Counted from the stretch's first letter, positions 25,429 to 34,905 are shown. The stretch is DNA of 64,000 nucleotides from Gammaproteobacteria bacterium (GCA_020832085.1 JAFIFJ010000134.1:44023-108022), one strand, 5' to 3'. The notes: generated by a model not told the origin, from the letters alone. Numbers and translations are program-made.

Positions 25429-26811
25429 TCAGAAGAAGAACGTGTGCGCCATGAAAGCGATGATGGGCAGCGTGATGGCCGTGCGCAGCAGAAAGATCAC
25501 GGCCAGTTCCCACAGCGCCAGGGGAATCTTCGACTTCAGGATCAGCGCGCCGATCTCCGACATGTAGATGAGTTGGGTCAGGGACAGACAGGCGATGACG
25601 AAACGGGTGAGTTCGCTCTCGATATTCGCCGCCAGCACGGCAGGCAGGAACATCTCGGCAAAGCCCACCAGCGTTGCCGGCGCGGCAGCTTCGGCCTCGG
25701 GAATGCGCAGCAGTTCCAGAATCGGCACCATCGGATAGGACAGCCAGGTGAACAGGGGCGTGAACTCCGCGAGGATCAGGCCCACAGTGCCGATGGCGAA
25801 GACCAGCGGCAGCAGCCCGAAGAAGATGTCGCCGACGTTATAGAGCGCATTGCGAATGAGCTGCCGGGGCCCCGGCGCATAGTGCGCCCGCCGCATGGCC
25901 AGCAGCAGGCTGTGCCGCAGCAGCCCCCTGCCCTCGACGCTCTCCTCTTTCAGCTGGCAACCCACCGGTTCATGGTAAGTGTTCGCCTTGCGGGACAGCG
26001 GCGGCAACCGTGGCACGATCAGCGCCGCCGTGAGGCCGGCCACCACCACCGTGATGTAGAACTGCACGAAGAGGTGGTTGATGCCGATGAAGTTGGTGAT
26101 GAGCAGCGCAAAGGCGATGGAGACGATGGAGAAGTTGGTGGCGATGACGGCGGATTCGCGCCGGTTGTAGTAGCCACGTTCGTACTGCTGGGTGGTGATG
26201 AGAACACCCACGGTGGCGGAGCCCATCCACGATGCCGTGGCGTCGATGGCACTGCGGCCCGGCAGATTGAACAGGAAGCGGAAGGGACGCCGCGCCAGGC
26301 TGCCGATGAACTCCATCAGCCCGAATTCCACCAGGAACGGCAGCAGCAGAGCTGCGAAAAAGAAGAACGTGAGCAGAACGGGAGCCAGATCGTTGAGCAT
26401 CACCCCGCCGGTAATCGGGGCGGTCACCACATGGAAACCGAACTGGAAGTACGTCATCACACCAAAGGCGGCGCCGACGATGCGCATGCCTACCCATCCG
26501 GGACCGACGTCGAAGATCTCCCGCAGCGGCGTCACCCTCAGCCAGCCGGGTCGCAGGAGCTTGGCGTAAAGGGTGATCAGGACCGAGGCGCAGAGCACGG
26601 CCACGGCAATGGCCGGAAGCATGCCGTCGAGCAACGCCTTCAGGCCGTCAGCCAGCACGCCCATGCCGATGTTGACGGAACCGCCGATGGACACCGGCAC
26701 CAGGAAGAACGCGATGCCAAGCAGAGACGGCAGCAGGAATTTCAGGAAGTCTCGGGCCGTGAACATGAACTCCGACGCGGCGGCTTCGGCCGCAGTCTCA
26801 GACGTTGCCAT
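25429..26811 (-). CDS. YjiH-family membrane protein with gate domains
   Basis: Integral membrane protein, 460 residues, resembling E. coli YjiH and nucleoside-recognition gate proteins. It begins after a short polar leader with FLKFLLPSLLGIAFFLVPVSIGG, and has helices throughout including FLVEFGLMEFIGSLARRPF, SWMGSATVGVLITTQQYE and IVLAEFTPLF-type segments. The motif GSATVGVLITTQQYERGYYNRRESAVIATNFS is characteristic of the gate domain. Transport function has not been firmly shown for this family. It follows the hydantoinase/DUF917 genes on the same strand after a 175-bp gap and may import or export their substrate. Start at ATG 26811. Confidence 0.88.
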   Translation of the reverse strand: MATSETAAEAAASEFMFTARDFLKFLLPSLLGIAFFLVPVSIGGSVNIGMGVLADGLKALLDGMLPAIAVAVLCASVLITLYAKLLRPGWLRVTPLREIFDVGPGWVGMRIVGAAFGVMTYFQFGFHVVTAPITGGVMLNDLAPVLLTFFFFAALLLPFLVEFGLMEFIGSLARRPFRFLFNLPGRSAIDATASWMGSATVGVLITTQQYERGYYNRRESAVIATNFSIVSIAFALLITNFIGINHLFVQFYITVVVAGLTAALIVPRLPPLSRKANTYHEPVGCQLKEESVEGRGLLRHSLLLAMRRAHYAPGPRQLIRNALYNVGDIFFGLLPLVFAIGTVGLILAEFTPLFTWLSYPMVPILELLRIPEAEAAAPATLVGFAEMFLPAVLAANIESELTRFVIACLSLTQLIYMSEIGALILKSKIPLALWELAVIFLLRTAITLPIIAFMAHTFFF

Positions 26812-26986
26812 GCACAAACCCCCATGAAGACGGCTTCGAGTCCGAAACCGTGGCGGCCTCGGACATAGCTGATGATCACTGCAAGTCATAGGCCAAGCGG
26901 ATCACCCTACACCACGGGGACACGCGCTTTAAGAGCAAGTACAGCATCCACCACCCGGCCAGGAACGGCGCCATTCGCCTGCCCCA

Positions 26987-28105
26987 CTAGCCCGCCGCCA
27001 GGTCCTCGAGCGGAACGTAGTCGTGATCGAAGCCGAAGCACCGGGGCGCCACGACCCTGAGCGCAGCATCCGTCCGATAGTGCGGCGGACAGCCGACGCC
27101 GATTACGGTGACGCGCTGACCGTAGCCGAGGCGCTCGGAGTTGATGGGCGCGCAGGTCTCGGAGTCGACCACGATGATGAGATCCGGCACGGAGGCCAGC
27201 ACCCGCCCCCCGCTGCGCGCCAGCAGATACTCGTTGCGGATCGCCACCGTGAGGGGCTCACCGACCCCCTGCACGGGTGCTACGGTCGCCTCGCCGACAT
27301 CGAAGCCACCGCTGATTCGGCGATCGATGTCGACCACCTTGCCGGTGTAGAGATGACGCACCACGCCATAGATGGATGGGGCGAACAGGGCCTGCAGTTC
27401 CGTCAGCAGCGCCCTGGCCTCACCGCGTCGACTGCGCAGGAGACGCCCGAGCGCCACTGCGAAGGACAGGGTGTCCGGCACCACGCAGTCCCGGGCCTGC
27501 GCGCCGCTCATGCCGTGCTCCGCAGTGAAGATCATGCCCCCCATGGCCATGGCCAGATGGCGGACCTGACGCTCGTAGTCGTCGACGCTGGCGGTATCGA
27601 AGGTCACCCCATTGCCGAGGTAGTCCACGGCCACCGCAGGAGTGGGCGCTACGCCGGCAATGGCGAAGGTCATCATCTGCGCCTCGGGCAGGGCACGGCC
27701 CATGCCATCGCCATCCACCACCGGCAGACCCCGCGCCGCGGCGGCCACCAGCGGCAGCACCGAGTTGGCGCCGCCCACCTCGAAGGGAATCAGATGGCTG
27801 ACGGTTCGACCCGTCGCTGCTTCGTAGCGCGTCAGCGCCGTCAGCGGCTCGTCGCCCACCGGCAGCTGCTCCAGACTCACCGTGGGCGCACCCACTTCTC
27901 CCAGCGGCAGCACCCAGGCGCCATCGGCCAGAGAGCCCGGCGACACCATTGCTACCGGTCCATGGGTCCGCAGCGCCGCCTCGGTGAGCAGCTTATTGAC
28001 ATAGGGATCGCCACCGCCGCCCGTGGCGAGAAACACCGAACCGAGGCAGAGATCCGCCACATCCTCGGCGCGGATCTCAGATAGGCGCTCGAAGTCCTCA
28101 GCCAT
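26987..28105 (-). CDS. DUF917 family protein
   Basis: A 372-residue protein of the DUF917 family, which is regularly encoded next to HyuA-like hydantoinase/oxoprolinase genes. The signature FLATGGGGDPYVNKLL lies near residues 26-41, followed by EVGGANSVLPLVAAAARGLPVVDGDGMGRALPEAQ, which is very conserved in the family. Some members have been linked to S-methyl-thiohydantoin desulfurisation. The start overlaps the end of the upstream HyuA-like gene by 8 bp (28098-28105), indicating a tight functional partnership, probably as complex subunits. Start ATG 28105 was chosen over an extended frame to 28243 that lies inside the upstream gene. Confidence 0.92.
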   Translation of the reverse strand: MAEDFERLSEIRAEDVADLCLGSVFLATGGGGDPYVNKLLTEAALRTHGPVAMVSPGSLADGAWVLPLGEVGAPTVSLEQLPVGDEPLTALTRYEAATGRTVSHLIPFEVGGANSVLPLVAAAARGLPVVDGDGMGRALPEAQMMTFAIAGVAPTPAVAVDYLGNGVTFDTASVDDYERQVRHLAMAMGGMIFTAEHGMSGAQARDCVVPDTLSFAVALGRLLRSRRGEARALLTELQALFAPSIYGVVRHLYTGKVVDIDRRISGGFDVGEATVAPVQGVGEPLTVAIRNEYLLARSGGRVLASVPDLIIVVDSETCAPINSERLGYGQRVTVIGVGCPPHYRTDAALRVVAPRCFGFDHDYVPLEDLAAG

Positions 28106-29654
28106 GTGCCATGGCCTCCAGATCCAGCGGGCCGACCGCCTTGACCCGCAGGCGGACGGTGGGCACGGCCATGTAGGACACGGCGGTTTCGTCGACGTCC
28201 GTGATACGGATGCGATCCTCGAGCGCACCGGCGGCCACCACACGCTGTGACGCCTGCCGTTTCAGATCCGCCAGCACCGCTTCACGCTCGGCGACGGGCG
28301 CCATGCACTCGGCTTCCGCGCCGACCTCTGCATGGGCAGCGCCGATGGCATTGGCCACAGCCGCGTGTTCGGGCCGGTGGATGGCTCCCGCACAGGTCAG
28401 CGGCTCGGACAACAGCGCCGTCCCGCCGCCGACGAGGATCACGGTCACCGGATCGCTGCTGCTGCGCATGCGGTCAATGGCCTCGTCGATACGCCCATGG
28501 ATGACCGCGAGGCCTCGACGTACCGTGGTCGCGGCAAGGTCGCTCACCCGCCGACGGTCGCCAATGTCAAGATGACCGGCGGCAATGGCGAGATCGGTGG
28601 CGGTCAGCGTGTCGCCGCCGAAGGCGCGACCCGCCTCCAGCAGGCGATGGCCCACGGAACGTGGCCCGACGCCGGACCCGTCTACGGTCACGTGGCTGCC
28701 ACCACCGATGCCGAGGGTGAGAATGTCCGGCATGCGGAAGCTGGTGCGCACGCCGCCGACGGCCACACCGAGGTTGGACTCCCGCGGGAAACCGTCACGC
28801 AGGACGCCGATATCCGACGTGGTCCCGCCGATGTCCACCACCACGGCATTCCGCTCTCCCGTCAGCAGACCCGCGCCGCGCAGCGAGTTGGTGGGCCCGG
28901 AGGCGAAGGTCAGCGCCGGGAAGCGGCGCGCGAAGGCCGTATCCATCAAGGTGCCGTCGTTCTGGCTGATGTAGAGCGGACAGAGCAGCCCGCGAGCGGC
29001 GAGGGCGCGCTCGAAGCCGTCCACCACGCGCTCGGCAAAGGGCAGCAGCGCCGCATTGAGGAGGGCTGCATTCTCCCGTTCCAGCAGCCCGATGCGACCA
29101 AAGGTCGAGGACAGCACGATCCTGACCCCGGGCAGGCGCTGCTGCAGGCGCGCGGCGAAGGCCCGCTCCGGTTCGGCATCCACGGGCGCGAACACAGAGG
29201 CAACGGCGACGCAGTCGAGTTCACGGGCGGCAATGGCTTCGATGACCGCATCCGCCTCGGCGTCCCGGGCAGGCGCAAGCTCGCGGCCGTCGTAGAGACG
29301 CCCCCCATGGAGCATGAAGACATGATCTCCCAGCGCCTGGGCGAGATCCTCGGGCCAGTCGATCTTCGGCGGCACCATGCGCCCGGTGGGGAGCGCGATG
29401 CGGACGATGGCGCTGGGCGTGAGCTCACGGCGCTCCACCACCGCGTTGGTGAACTGGGTAGTGCCGATCATCACCGCCCGGACGTCCGCCGTCGCGAAGT
29501 CGCCCGCAGCCAGCAGCTGCTGCAGTGCATCGATCACGCCACTCTCGATGTCCGCAGTGGTCCGCGCCTTGATGGCCACGCGGACTTCACTGCCGTCGAC
29601 GAGCACGGCATCGGTGTGCGTCCCGCCCACGTCGATGCCGATGCGCAGACTCAT
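28098..29654 (-). CDS. hydantoinase/oxoprolinase family ATPase, HyuA-like
   Basis: ASKHA-fold ATPase, 518 residues, of the HyuA/OplA family that opens cyclic amides or ureides using ATP. The N-terminal phosphate-binding motif is RIGIDVGGTHTDAVLVDG, the second phosphate loop is VVDIGGTTSDIGVLRDGFP, and LTLGIGGGSHVTVDG sits in the C-terminal half. IGTTQFTNAVVERREL is the expected family segment. The length is shorter than full OplA, matching the DUF917-partnered subfamily. Its ATG (29654) overlaps a TGA of the frameshifted ORF upstream, so it is probably translationally coupled within the ureohydrolase cluster. Confidence 0.93.
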   Translation of the reverse strand: MSLRIGIDVGGTHTDAVLVDGSEVRVAIKARTTADIESGVIDALQQLLAAGDFATADVRAVMIGTTQFTNAVVERRELTPSAIVRIALPTGRMVPPKIDWPEDLAQALGDHVFMLHGGRLYDGRELAPARDAEADAVIEAIAARELDCVAVASVFAPVDAEPERAFAARLQQRLPGVRIVLSSTFGRIGLLERENAALLNAALLPFAERVVDGFERALAARGLLCPLYISQNDGTLMDTAFARRFPALTFASGPTNSLRGAGLLTGERNAVVVDIGGTTSDIGVLRDGFPRESNLGVAVGGVRTSFRMPDILTLGIGGGSHVTVDGSGVGPRSVGHRLLEAGRAFGGDTLTATDLAIAAGHLDIGDRRRVSDLAATTVRRGLAVIHGRIDEAIDRMRSSSDPVTVILVGGGTALLSEPLTCAGAIHRPEHAAVANAIGAAHAEVGAEAECMAPVAEREAVLADLKRQASQRVVAAGALEDRIRITDVDETAVSYMAVPTVRLRVKAVGPLDLEAMAHG

Positions 29655-29946
29655 GGCTGCCGCGCCTGCTGACCGCAGCCGAACAGGCGCTCGGCACCGA
29701 GATACAGCACCGCCGCCAGAACCAGGGACTCAACCGGCATGATGCCCGTCAACGAGATGTCAGCCGTCCACGCCCACAGGGAAAGTCCAGCGGCGAGCAT
29801 GCAGGCGCCGAAGGGCAGCACCTCGATGGCCGGACGGTGAGCCAGTCGGGCACCGTCGTATGGGCATCCGGCAGGACGGCCACCACAGCGGCAATGACGT
29901 CCTGCTCTGAGGACGCAGCAGCTGACCGGGGCGTCGGCTCAGACAC
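29651..29946 (-). pseudogene. frameshifted small membrane ORF
   Basis: Between the ureohydrolase and HyuA-like genes, a GTG at 29946 overlaps the ureohydrolase stop and encodes a polar segment ending DAHTTVPDWLTVRP. One base shift near 29830 then gives AIEVLPFGACMLAAGLSLWA and a second hydrophobic helix ending in LGAERLFG, which stops at TGA 29651-29653 overlapping the HyuA ATG. The tight overlaps at both ends argue that an intact gene of about 98 residues once filled the gap, or that the base call is wrong. The hydrophobic part could be a permease C-terminus remnant. Identity unknown. Confidence 0.45.
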
Positions 29947-30889
29947 CGCGCTTCACGCCGGGCAGAACGCAGAGCATCTCGTAGAGCAGGGTTGCACCCA
30001 TGAGAGCGGTGTTGCCGGATGGATCGTAGGGCGGTGCGACTTCCATCAGGTCGCCGCCGACGAGGTCGAGTCCCCACGCGCCACGGACGATCTCCAGACC
30101 CTGGGCACCGGTGAGCCCCCCCATCTCCACCGTACCGGTTCCCGGCGCCACGGAGGGGTCGAGGCCGTCGATGTCGAAGCTCAGATACACCGGCCCGGCG
30201 CCGAGCTGCTCACGAACCTCGTCCATGAGCGGCGCCAGGGAACGGTACCAGCACTCCTCTGCGGTCACGACCCGGAAGCCCTGGCGGCGGCACCAGTCGA
30301 AATCCTCTGCGGAATAACCAGTGCCGCGCAGGCCGATCTGCACCACTCTGGTGCCTTCGATGAGCTGCTCCTCCAAAGCGCGCCGGAACGGGGTGCCGTG
30401 GGCGATGGGCTCGCCGAACATGGTGTCGTTGACGTCGGCATGGGCATCCACGTGGATGAGGCCCACCGGCCCGTACTTTTTCGCCACGGCCCGCAGAATG
30501 GGCAGCGTCACCGTGTGATCGCCGCCGAGGGTGAGGGGTGTGCAGTCATGGCCGAGCACCTCGTCGTAGAACGCGGTGATGATGTCCATGCTCTTGGGCA
30601 GGTGGAAGGTGTTGATGGCCACATCGCCGAGGTCCGCCACCTGCAGGCTGTCGAAGGGTGCGGCCCGGGTCGCCAGATTGTAGGGCCGAAGCATCCTCGA
30701 TTCGTCGCGGATCTGCCGCGGGCCTAAGCGCGCACCCGGGCGGTTGGAGGTGCCGATATCAAGTGGAACGCCGATGAAGGCCGCATCGAGACCCTCGGCG
30801 GTGGTCGCTGAAGGCAGCCGCATCATGGTGGCGGGACCGCCGAAACGGGGCATGTCGTTGCCGCCAAGCGGCTGATTGAAATCGGACAT
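29939..30889 (-). CDS. ureohydrolase, guanidinobutyrase/agmatinase family
   Basis: Manganese-dependent ureohydrolase, 316 residues, that removes urea from a guanidino compound. Metal ligands are visible in GGDHTVTLP, IHVDAHADVN and SFDIDGLDPSVAPGTGTVE. The N-terminus (NQPLGGNDMPRFGGPATMMRLP) and the C-terminus (LYEMLCVLPGVKR) closely resemble Pseudomonas GbuA, so 4-guanidinobutyrate is the most likely substrate; 3-guanidinopropionate or agmatine are alternatives. It heads the operon of the HyuA-like, DUF917 and perhaps YjiH genes, suggesting stepwise degradation of a guanidino or ureide compound. Start ATG 30889; no strong ribosome site seen. Confidence 0.93.
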   Translation of the reverse strand: MSDFNQPLGGNDMPRFGGPATMMRLPSATTAEGLDAAFIGVPLDIGTSNRPGARLGPRQIRDESRMLRPYNLATRAAPFDSLQVADLGDVAINTFHLPKSMDIITAFYDEVLGHDCTPLTLGGDHTVTLPILRAVAKKYGPVGLIHVDAHADVNDTMFGEPIAHGTPFRRALEEQLIEGTRVVQIGLRGTGYSAEDFDWCRRQGFRVVTAEECWYRSLAPLMDEVREQLGAGPVYLSFDIDGLDPSVAPGTGTVEMGGLTGAQGLEIVRGAWGLDLVGGDLMEVAPPYDPSGNTALMGATLLYEMLCVLPGVKRGV

Positions 30890-31017
30890 GGGCAGGGCTC
30901 GCTACCGGGAAACCATGGGTATCGGAGCCGCAATGAAAGCACAGCGCGTGCCACGGGCGGGAGCCACGATGCCGGGGGCCGGACCAGCGCACCGGGGCGA
31001 GGCCAGGCGAAGATCCG

Positions 31018-31051
31018 GTCGTGGCCGAAGCAGCAAGACTCCGGCCACGAC
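31018..31051 (-). terminator. possible transcription terminator after the porin
   Basis: GTCGTGGCCG (31018-31027) pairs with CGGCCACGAC (31042-31051), a perfect 10-bp stem with a 14-nt loop, 9 bp after the porin stop and 129 bp before the ureohydrolase start. There is no U-tract on the minus strand, so it is at best a weak intrinsic terminator or a general hairpin. Confidence 0.35.
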
Positions 31052-31059
31052 AGCAACGC

Positions 31060-32499
31060 TCAGAAGATGTACTGGAAACGGCCGCCGAAGACCCAGCCGT
31101 CGTCCTTGAACACGTCCCGCTCGCCTTCCAGATAGATGATGTTGAACTTGGCGAGCACCTCGGGGGTCAGGTACCAGTTCAGGCCCGCAGTCCAGCTTTC
31201 GAGTTTCTGACCGCGCCCCGGACGCGTGTGCTCCAGAGAGTCCGCCACAGAGTAGCGCAGGGCCACTTCGAAGGCGCCCCAGCTGCCATCACGGGGGGAG
31301 AACAGACGGTTCGGCACCTGCTGGCCGAAATCGCCGCTGAAGGCGCGATAGTTCTTGCTCTCGCCGGTGAGGAAGTAGCCACCCTGCAGATACCAGCCAT
31401 CCTGGGTCAGCGAGTTCCTGTCGGTGGCATTATTGCCCAGCGCGGCAAGCAGGCGGTCACGGTCGAGATCGATCTCCACCCGCAGGTACTCGGCCTGCAT
31501 CCACATGGGCCCGCTGCCGGCCGCGAACTCCACGTTCATGCGGGTGAAGTCCTTGACGCCTTCGAGGTCGTCGCGCCCGATCAGCCTCGCATCGATGGCC
31601 CGGGTGCCCTCCCGCGTGCGCAGGCGGACGCTCGACCGCAGGTCTGAGTCCTTGTCGAGGCCGACCCGGCGATGGTTGACACCAGCCCCAAGGTGAACGA
31701 AGGCATCGTCTTCGAGGTAGGGGGCGAACGATGACCGCGCCGAGAAGGCCCACCCTTCGCGGACCTCACGATCGAAATTGATGCCATCGCCGAACAGGCC
31801 GACGCCGAGATACCAGTTCGGCTGCAGCGTTTCATACATGATGCCGGGTTCCCGGTTCACCTTGTAGGCGTCCGAGGCCGTCGAGCGCTCCATGAACGTG
31901 ACGTAGCGGGAACTGGTCGCGTACTCCATGCCGAAGGGCTCTTTGAAGTGTCCCACCGCCAGACGGCCACCATGATCGAAGAGATACGCCATGTAGACAT
32001 TGGCGATGTCCACCTCGTTCTCGGCGTAGTCCACCTCGACCTGCCACTCCCATTTGGAACGCATGATGCCGAGGGCGCCGAGCCGGATGCGGCGCAGGAT
32101 CAGGCCGTATTCGGGAAACTCGTGACCCTGACGGGCGACATTCTGCATGTCGCTGCCGAAGTTCTGCCGGGCCGCGTCCACCTGCACCCGTCCGCGCATG
32201 CGGAAGCGATCGGCCCCGTCCGCGGACTCCATGCCGAATCGCGGCACCTGCGCCGTGACGCGGTCGTCACGCAGGGGAGCCGTCGGCTCGTAACCGAGTT
32301 CGCTGGCCACCAGCTTGACGCGCTCACGCTCCTTCTCGGCTGCGGCCTCGCTGCGAACCGCCGCCACTTCCTCGGCTGTGATCACGCCCTTCTGAATCAG
32401 CAACTCGATCAGTTTTTCCGTTTCGGACGCCAGCGCGGACGCGCTGGTGGCACAAAGCAGGACCAGCCCTGCCATGCAGCGCTTGATGACTGTGTTCAT
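31060..32499 (-). CDS. OprP/OprO-like phosphate-selective porin
   Basis: Outer-membrane beta-barrel of 479 residues. The signal peptide ends in TSASALA before SETEKL; a short coiled-coil-like segment (LIELLIQKGVITAEEVAAVRSEAAAEKERER) precedes the barrel, as in OprP. The barrel strands include FRMRGRVQVDAARQNFG and LAVGHFKEPFGMEYATSSRYVTFMER, the signature of the phosphate-selective porin O/P family, and the chain ends in a terminal Phe (GGRFQYIF). Family members carry phosphate or polyphosphate. The start at ATG 32499 follows CAGGGAATTC. A Pho-box-like direct repeat lies about 90 bp upstream. Confidence 0.9.
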   Translation of the reverse strand: MNTVIKRCMAGLVLLCATSASALASETEKLIELLIQKGVITAEEVAAVRSEAAAEKERERVKLVASELGYEPTAPLRDDRVTAQVPRFGMESADGADRFRMRGRVQVDAARQNFGSDMQNVARQGHEFPEYGLILRRIRLGALGIMRSKWEWQVEVDYAENEVDIANVYMAYLFDHGGRLAVGHFKEPFGMEYATSSRYVTFMERSTASDAYKVNREPGIMYETLQPNWYLGVGLFGDGINFDREVREGWAFSARSSFAPYLEDDAFVHLGAGVNHRRVGLDKDSDLRSSVRLRTREGTRAIDARLIGRDDLEGVKDFTRMNVEFAAGSGPMWMQAEYLRVEIDLDRDRLLAALGNNATDRNSLTQDGWYLQGGYFLTGESKNYRAFSGDFGQQVPNRLFSPRDGSWGAFEVALRYSVADSLEHTRPGRGQKLESWTAGLNWYLTPEVLAKFNIIYLEGERDVFKDDGWVFGGRFQYIF

Positions 32500-32588
32500 G
32501 GCTCGAATTCCCTGTCTGCAATTTTCGAACAGAAACGTCTCCCCACCAACCTCAAAGAGGGCTGGAGAGAATCGCACTCCAATGGAGC

Positions 32589-32606
32589 GTCACAATTCTG
32601 TAACAA
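32589..32606 (-). promoter_or_regulatory. Pho-box-like direct repeat upstream of the porin
   Basis: Read on the minus strand the sequence is TTGTTAC-AGAA-TTGTGAC: two 7-mers of the form TTGTNAC with an 11-bp period, like the CTGTCAT repeats of the E. coli Pho box. It lies 90 bp upstream of the porin ATG and inside the 173-bp spacer after the DASS transporter. No clear -10 element was found, so the match is suggestive only. Confidence 0.4.
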
Positions 32607-32672
32607 TTACGACGCCAGGGAATTGACCTCAATCAACGCTGACGGCAATCGCTGGGGATTCCGCAGCGAGGA

Positions 32673-34286
32673 TCAGAACAGGCCAAAGACACCGTTGGGG
32701 GTAATGCCGAGGAAGCGGAACCAGGTTTCGCCCATGAGAATCACGGCCAGCCAGCCAAAGGTCATCATGGTGAAGCCGTACTTGAAGCCATCAGTGAGGC
32801 GGTAGTGGTCGGTCTCGTAGAGCAGCGCCGCCGGCTTGCTGTTGAAGGGCAGCACGTAGACGTGCTCGATGAGGAAGGCCACCGGCAGCGCAAGGCTGAT
32901 GATGCTGTAGTCGAACAGATCCGCCGTGCCGATGGCGATGGGCACGAAGATCATGGCGCGCATGGTCTTGGACTGAGACAGCAGCGCCGAGTAGCACATG
33001 ACACCGGTGAGCAGCAGGTAGAGCACCCAGAACGGCGTGTCCTGATCGAGCCCCACCGCGTCGAAGAAGGCCGCTACACCGATGTTAGGCAGGCCAGTTT
33101 CGGCAAAGCCAGCGCCGAGGCAGTAGGCACCAGCCGAGAACAGCATCAGGTGCCAGGGGATGTCCACGTCGTTCCAGTCGACGATGCCCACCCGGGGCAG
33201 CAGCGCGACGATGCCGCCGATGAAGGCCACTGCCGTGGCGCTCACCCCATGCAGACGGTCGGTGGACCAGAACGCGAGAATGGTGATGAAGATGATGGCG
33301 GCACGGATCTCGTCCCAGCGCACCGGGCCCAGCTTGTCGTACTCCTCCCGCAGCCGCTCCATACCGCCTTCGATCTGCGGCACCTGCTCACGGGCCTCCA
33401 GCGGGAAGTAGATCCGCATGGCCACCACGTAGCCGATCAGCATCAGTCCCACCATGGTGGGCAGCATGGCGATCATCCAGTCAGCGAAGAACACGCCACC
33501 GGAGATCGCCCCGCTGATCAGCGCCGCAGCCAGCAGGTTGGCGCCCGAGCCCGTGACGAAACAGCCTGCGCCGAGATTGATGTTGAGCAGGTTCTGCAGA
33601 ACGATGCTGCGACCGAAGTTGCTCTGGCCGTCACCGGGGCGCGCGCCGTAGATCGCTGCAATGACCATGAACACCGGAAGCAGAATCGCAGCCTTGGCGG
33701 TGGTGGCCGAAATGAACGCCGACAACGTCACGTTGATGACGATGAAGCTCAGGAACACCGACGAGGCATTGCGCCCGAAGCGCAGGATGAACCAGAGCGT
33801 GTAGCGCTTCGCCAGTCCCGTCTTCACCAGCATGCTGGCGAGAATGAAGGACATGATGTTCAGCCACATGATCGGGTGCCCGAGCTGGGCATAGGCCATC
33901 CGCTCACTGAGGACGCCGGTCAGCACCAGGGTGATGATCAGGATCAGCGACGTCAGGTAGTTCGGTAGCGCCACCGTGCTCCAGAGCACCATGCCGACCA
34001 GAAAGATCGCGAGCATGAAGGCATTGCGCCGGATCAGTTCATCGCGGCCGACCTGCTCGAGAACGGCCGCAGCCTGATCCGGCAGAACCGAAGGGTCGAA
34101 GGCCAACAGCCACTGCGGGGTCCAGAGATATCCGAACAGGATGAAGGCGAAGATGGACAGCGGAATACCCGCCCTTGCCATCCAGACTTCGACGCTGGAG
34201 CGCTGTCGCGCCGGCAGCCTGTCGATCCGGTACTGGCCCATGTCCAGGGGATCGGCAGCCGCCGTCTCTTTGCGGGCGTCGTTCAT
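32673..34286 (-). CDS. DASS/SLC13 family anion symporter
   Basis: Sodium-coupled anion transporter of the inner membrane, 537 residues and about 12 hydrophobic segments. The LNIMSFILASMLVKTGLAKR region, VTLSAFISATTAKAAILLPVFM and VTGSGANLLAAALIS correspond to the SNT-type substrate and sodium-binding turns of DASS carriers, here degenerate in the second motif. Substrates of the family include dicarboxylates, sulfate and phosphate. It starts 10 bp after the CYTH-like gene, so the two are cotranscribed. A phosphate porin follows downstream, making phosphate or an organic phosphate a reasonable guess, not established. Confidence 0.88.
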   Translation of the reverse strand: MNDARKETAAADPLDMGQYRIDRLPARQRSSVEVWMARAGIPLSIFAFILFGYLWTPQWLLAFDPSVLPDQAAAVLEQVGRDELIRRNAFMLAIFLVGMVLWSTVALPNYLTSLILIITLVLTGVLSERMAYAQLGHPIMWLNIMSFILASMLVKTGLAKRYTLWFILRFGRNASSVFLSFIVINVTLSAFISATTAKAAILLPVFMVIAAIYGARPGDGQSNFGRSIVLQNLLNINLGAGCFVTGSGANLLAAALISGAISGGVFFADWMIAMLPTMVGLMLIGYVVAMRIYFPLEAREQVPQIEGGMERLREEYDKLGPVRWDEIRAAIIFITILAFWSTDRLHGVSATAVAFIGGIVALLPRVGIVDWNDVDIPWHLMLFSAGAYCLGAGFAETGLPNIGVAAFFDAVGLDQDTPFWVLYLLLTGVMCYSALLSQSKTMRAMIFVPIAIGTADLFDYSIISLALPVAFLIEHVYVLPFNSKPAALLYETDHYRLTDGFKYGFTMMTFGWLAVILMGETWFRFLGITPNGVFGLF

Positions 34287-34296
34287 GATGGCACGT

Positions 34297-34905
34297 TCAG
34301 GCGCGGAACGAGGGCGCAGCGGCGAGCCCGGTGATCCGCTTCAGCGCCGCGACGTAATTGATGTTGCCGTAGGCCAGCAGGCCGAGTGCTTCCACGAGAT
34401 GCAGCACGTCGTCCGCATCGACGCCCTCGACGCAGACGCTGCGGATGGCGGCGCCGTTGACGAGCACTTCGACGACTTCGGCCTGAACGGACTCGAAGCG
34501 GAAGCCGAAGCGGCGTTTGAACAGGTCCACGATGACGACGTCCCGGGTGGCATCCCGCAGCACGCCGCACAGCGCCTGCTCATCCACCTCTTCCGGCAGC
34601 AGCGCTTCAATCTGCACGCCGAGGGCCGGAAGCACCCGCGTTTGCAGCGCATCGCTGGACAACGGCAAGGGCAGCTTCAGTGCCGGCCGCCACTGTTCGA
34701 GGCCGCGCTCCACGGCGATGCGCTCCTTGATGTCGAGCAGACCGCTGCGCAGCTTGACGTTGAATTCGGTGGCTCGCGACAGCAGGTAGACCTCGGCGCT
34801 CTCACGGATCTCCGGCGCGCCGGCGCGCTCACGCAGCTCGAAGTCGATACGCCCGAACTGCTGAGCGAAGCTGCGGAACTCATAGCGAGGTGGAGATGGT
34901 TCCAT
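34297..34905 (-). CDS. conserved protein, possibly CYTH-like
   Basis: A 202-residue cytosolic protein. Segments FEL-RERAG-APEIRESAEVYLLS and TEFNVKLRSGLLDIKERI resemble the ExExK-like beginning and following beta-strands of CYTH triphosphatases/adenylate cyclases, but I cannot confirm the match and no full ExExK is present. Its ATG (34905) lies 57 bp from an ANR/Dnr-like box and it is followed after 10 bp by the DASS transporter. CYTH enzymes hydrolyse triphosphate, which would fit the neighbouring phosphate porin, but this is inference. The frame is open to 34977 and the start could be upstream. Confidence 0.7.
   Translation of the reverse strand: MEPSPPRYEFRSFAQQFGRIDFELRERAGAPEIRESAEVYLLSRATEFNVKLRSGLLDIKERIAVERGLEQWRPALKLPLPLSSDALQTRVLPALGVQIEALLPEEVDEQALCGVLRDATRDVVIVDLFKRRFGFRFESVQAEVVEVLVNGAAIRSVCVEGVDADDVLHLVEALGLLAYGNINYVAALKRITGLAAAPSFRA

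Noticed and set aside
25444..26868. 474-codon ORF opposite the YjiH-like gene
   Set aside because: Its product is rich in His, Gln and Arg with no domains, which is the expected reverse-strand shadow of a hydrophobic membrane protein.
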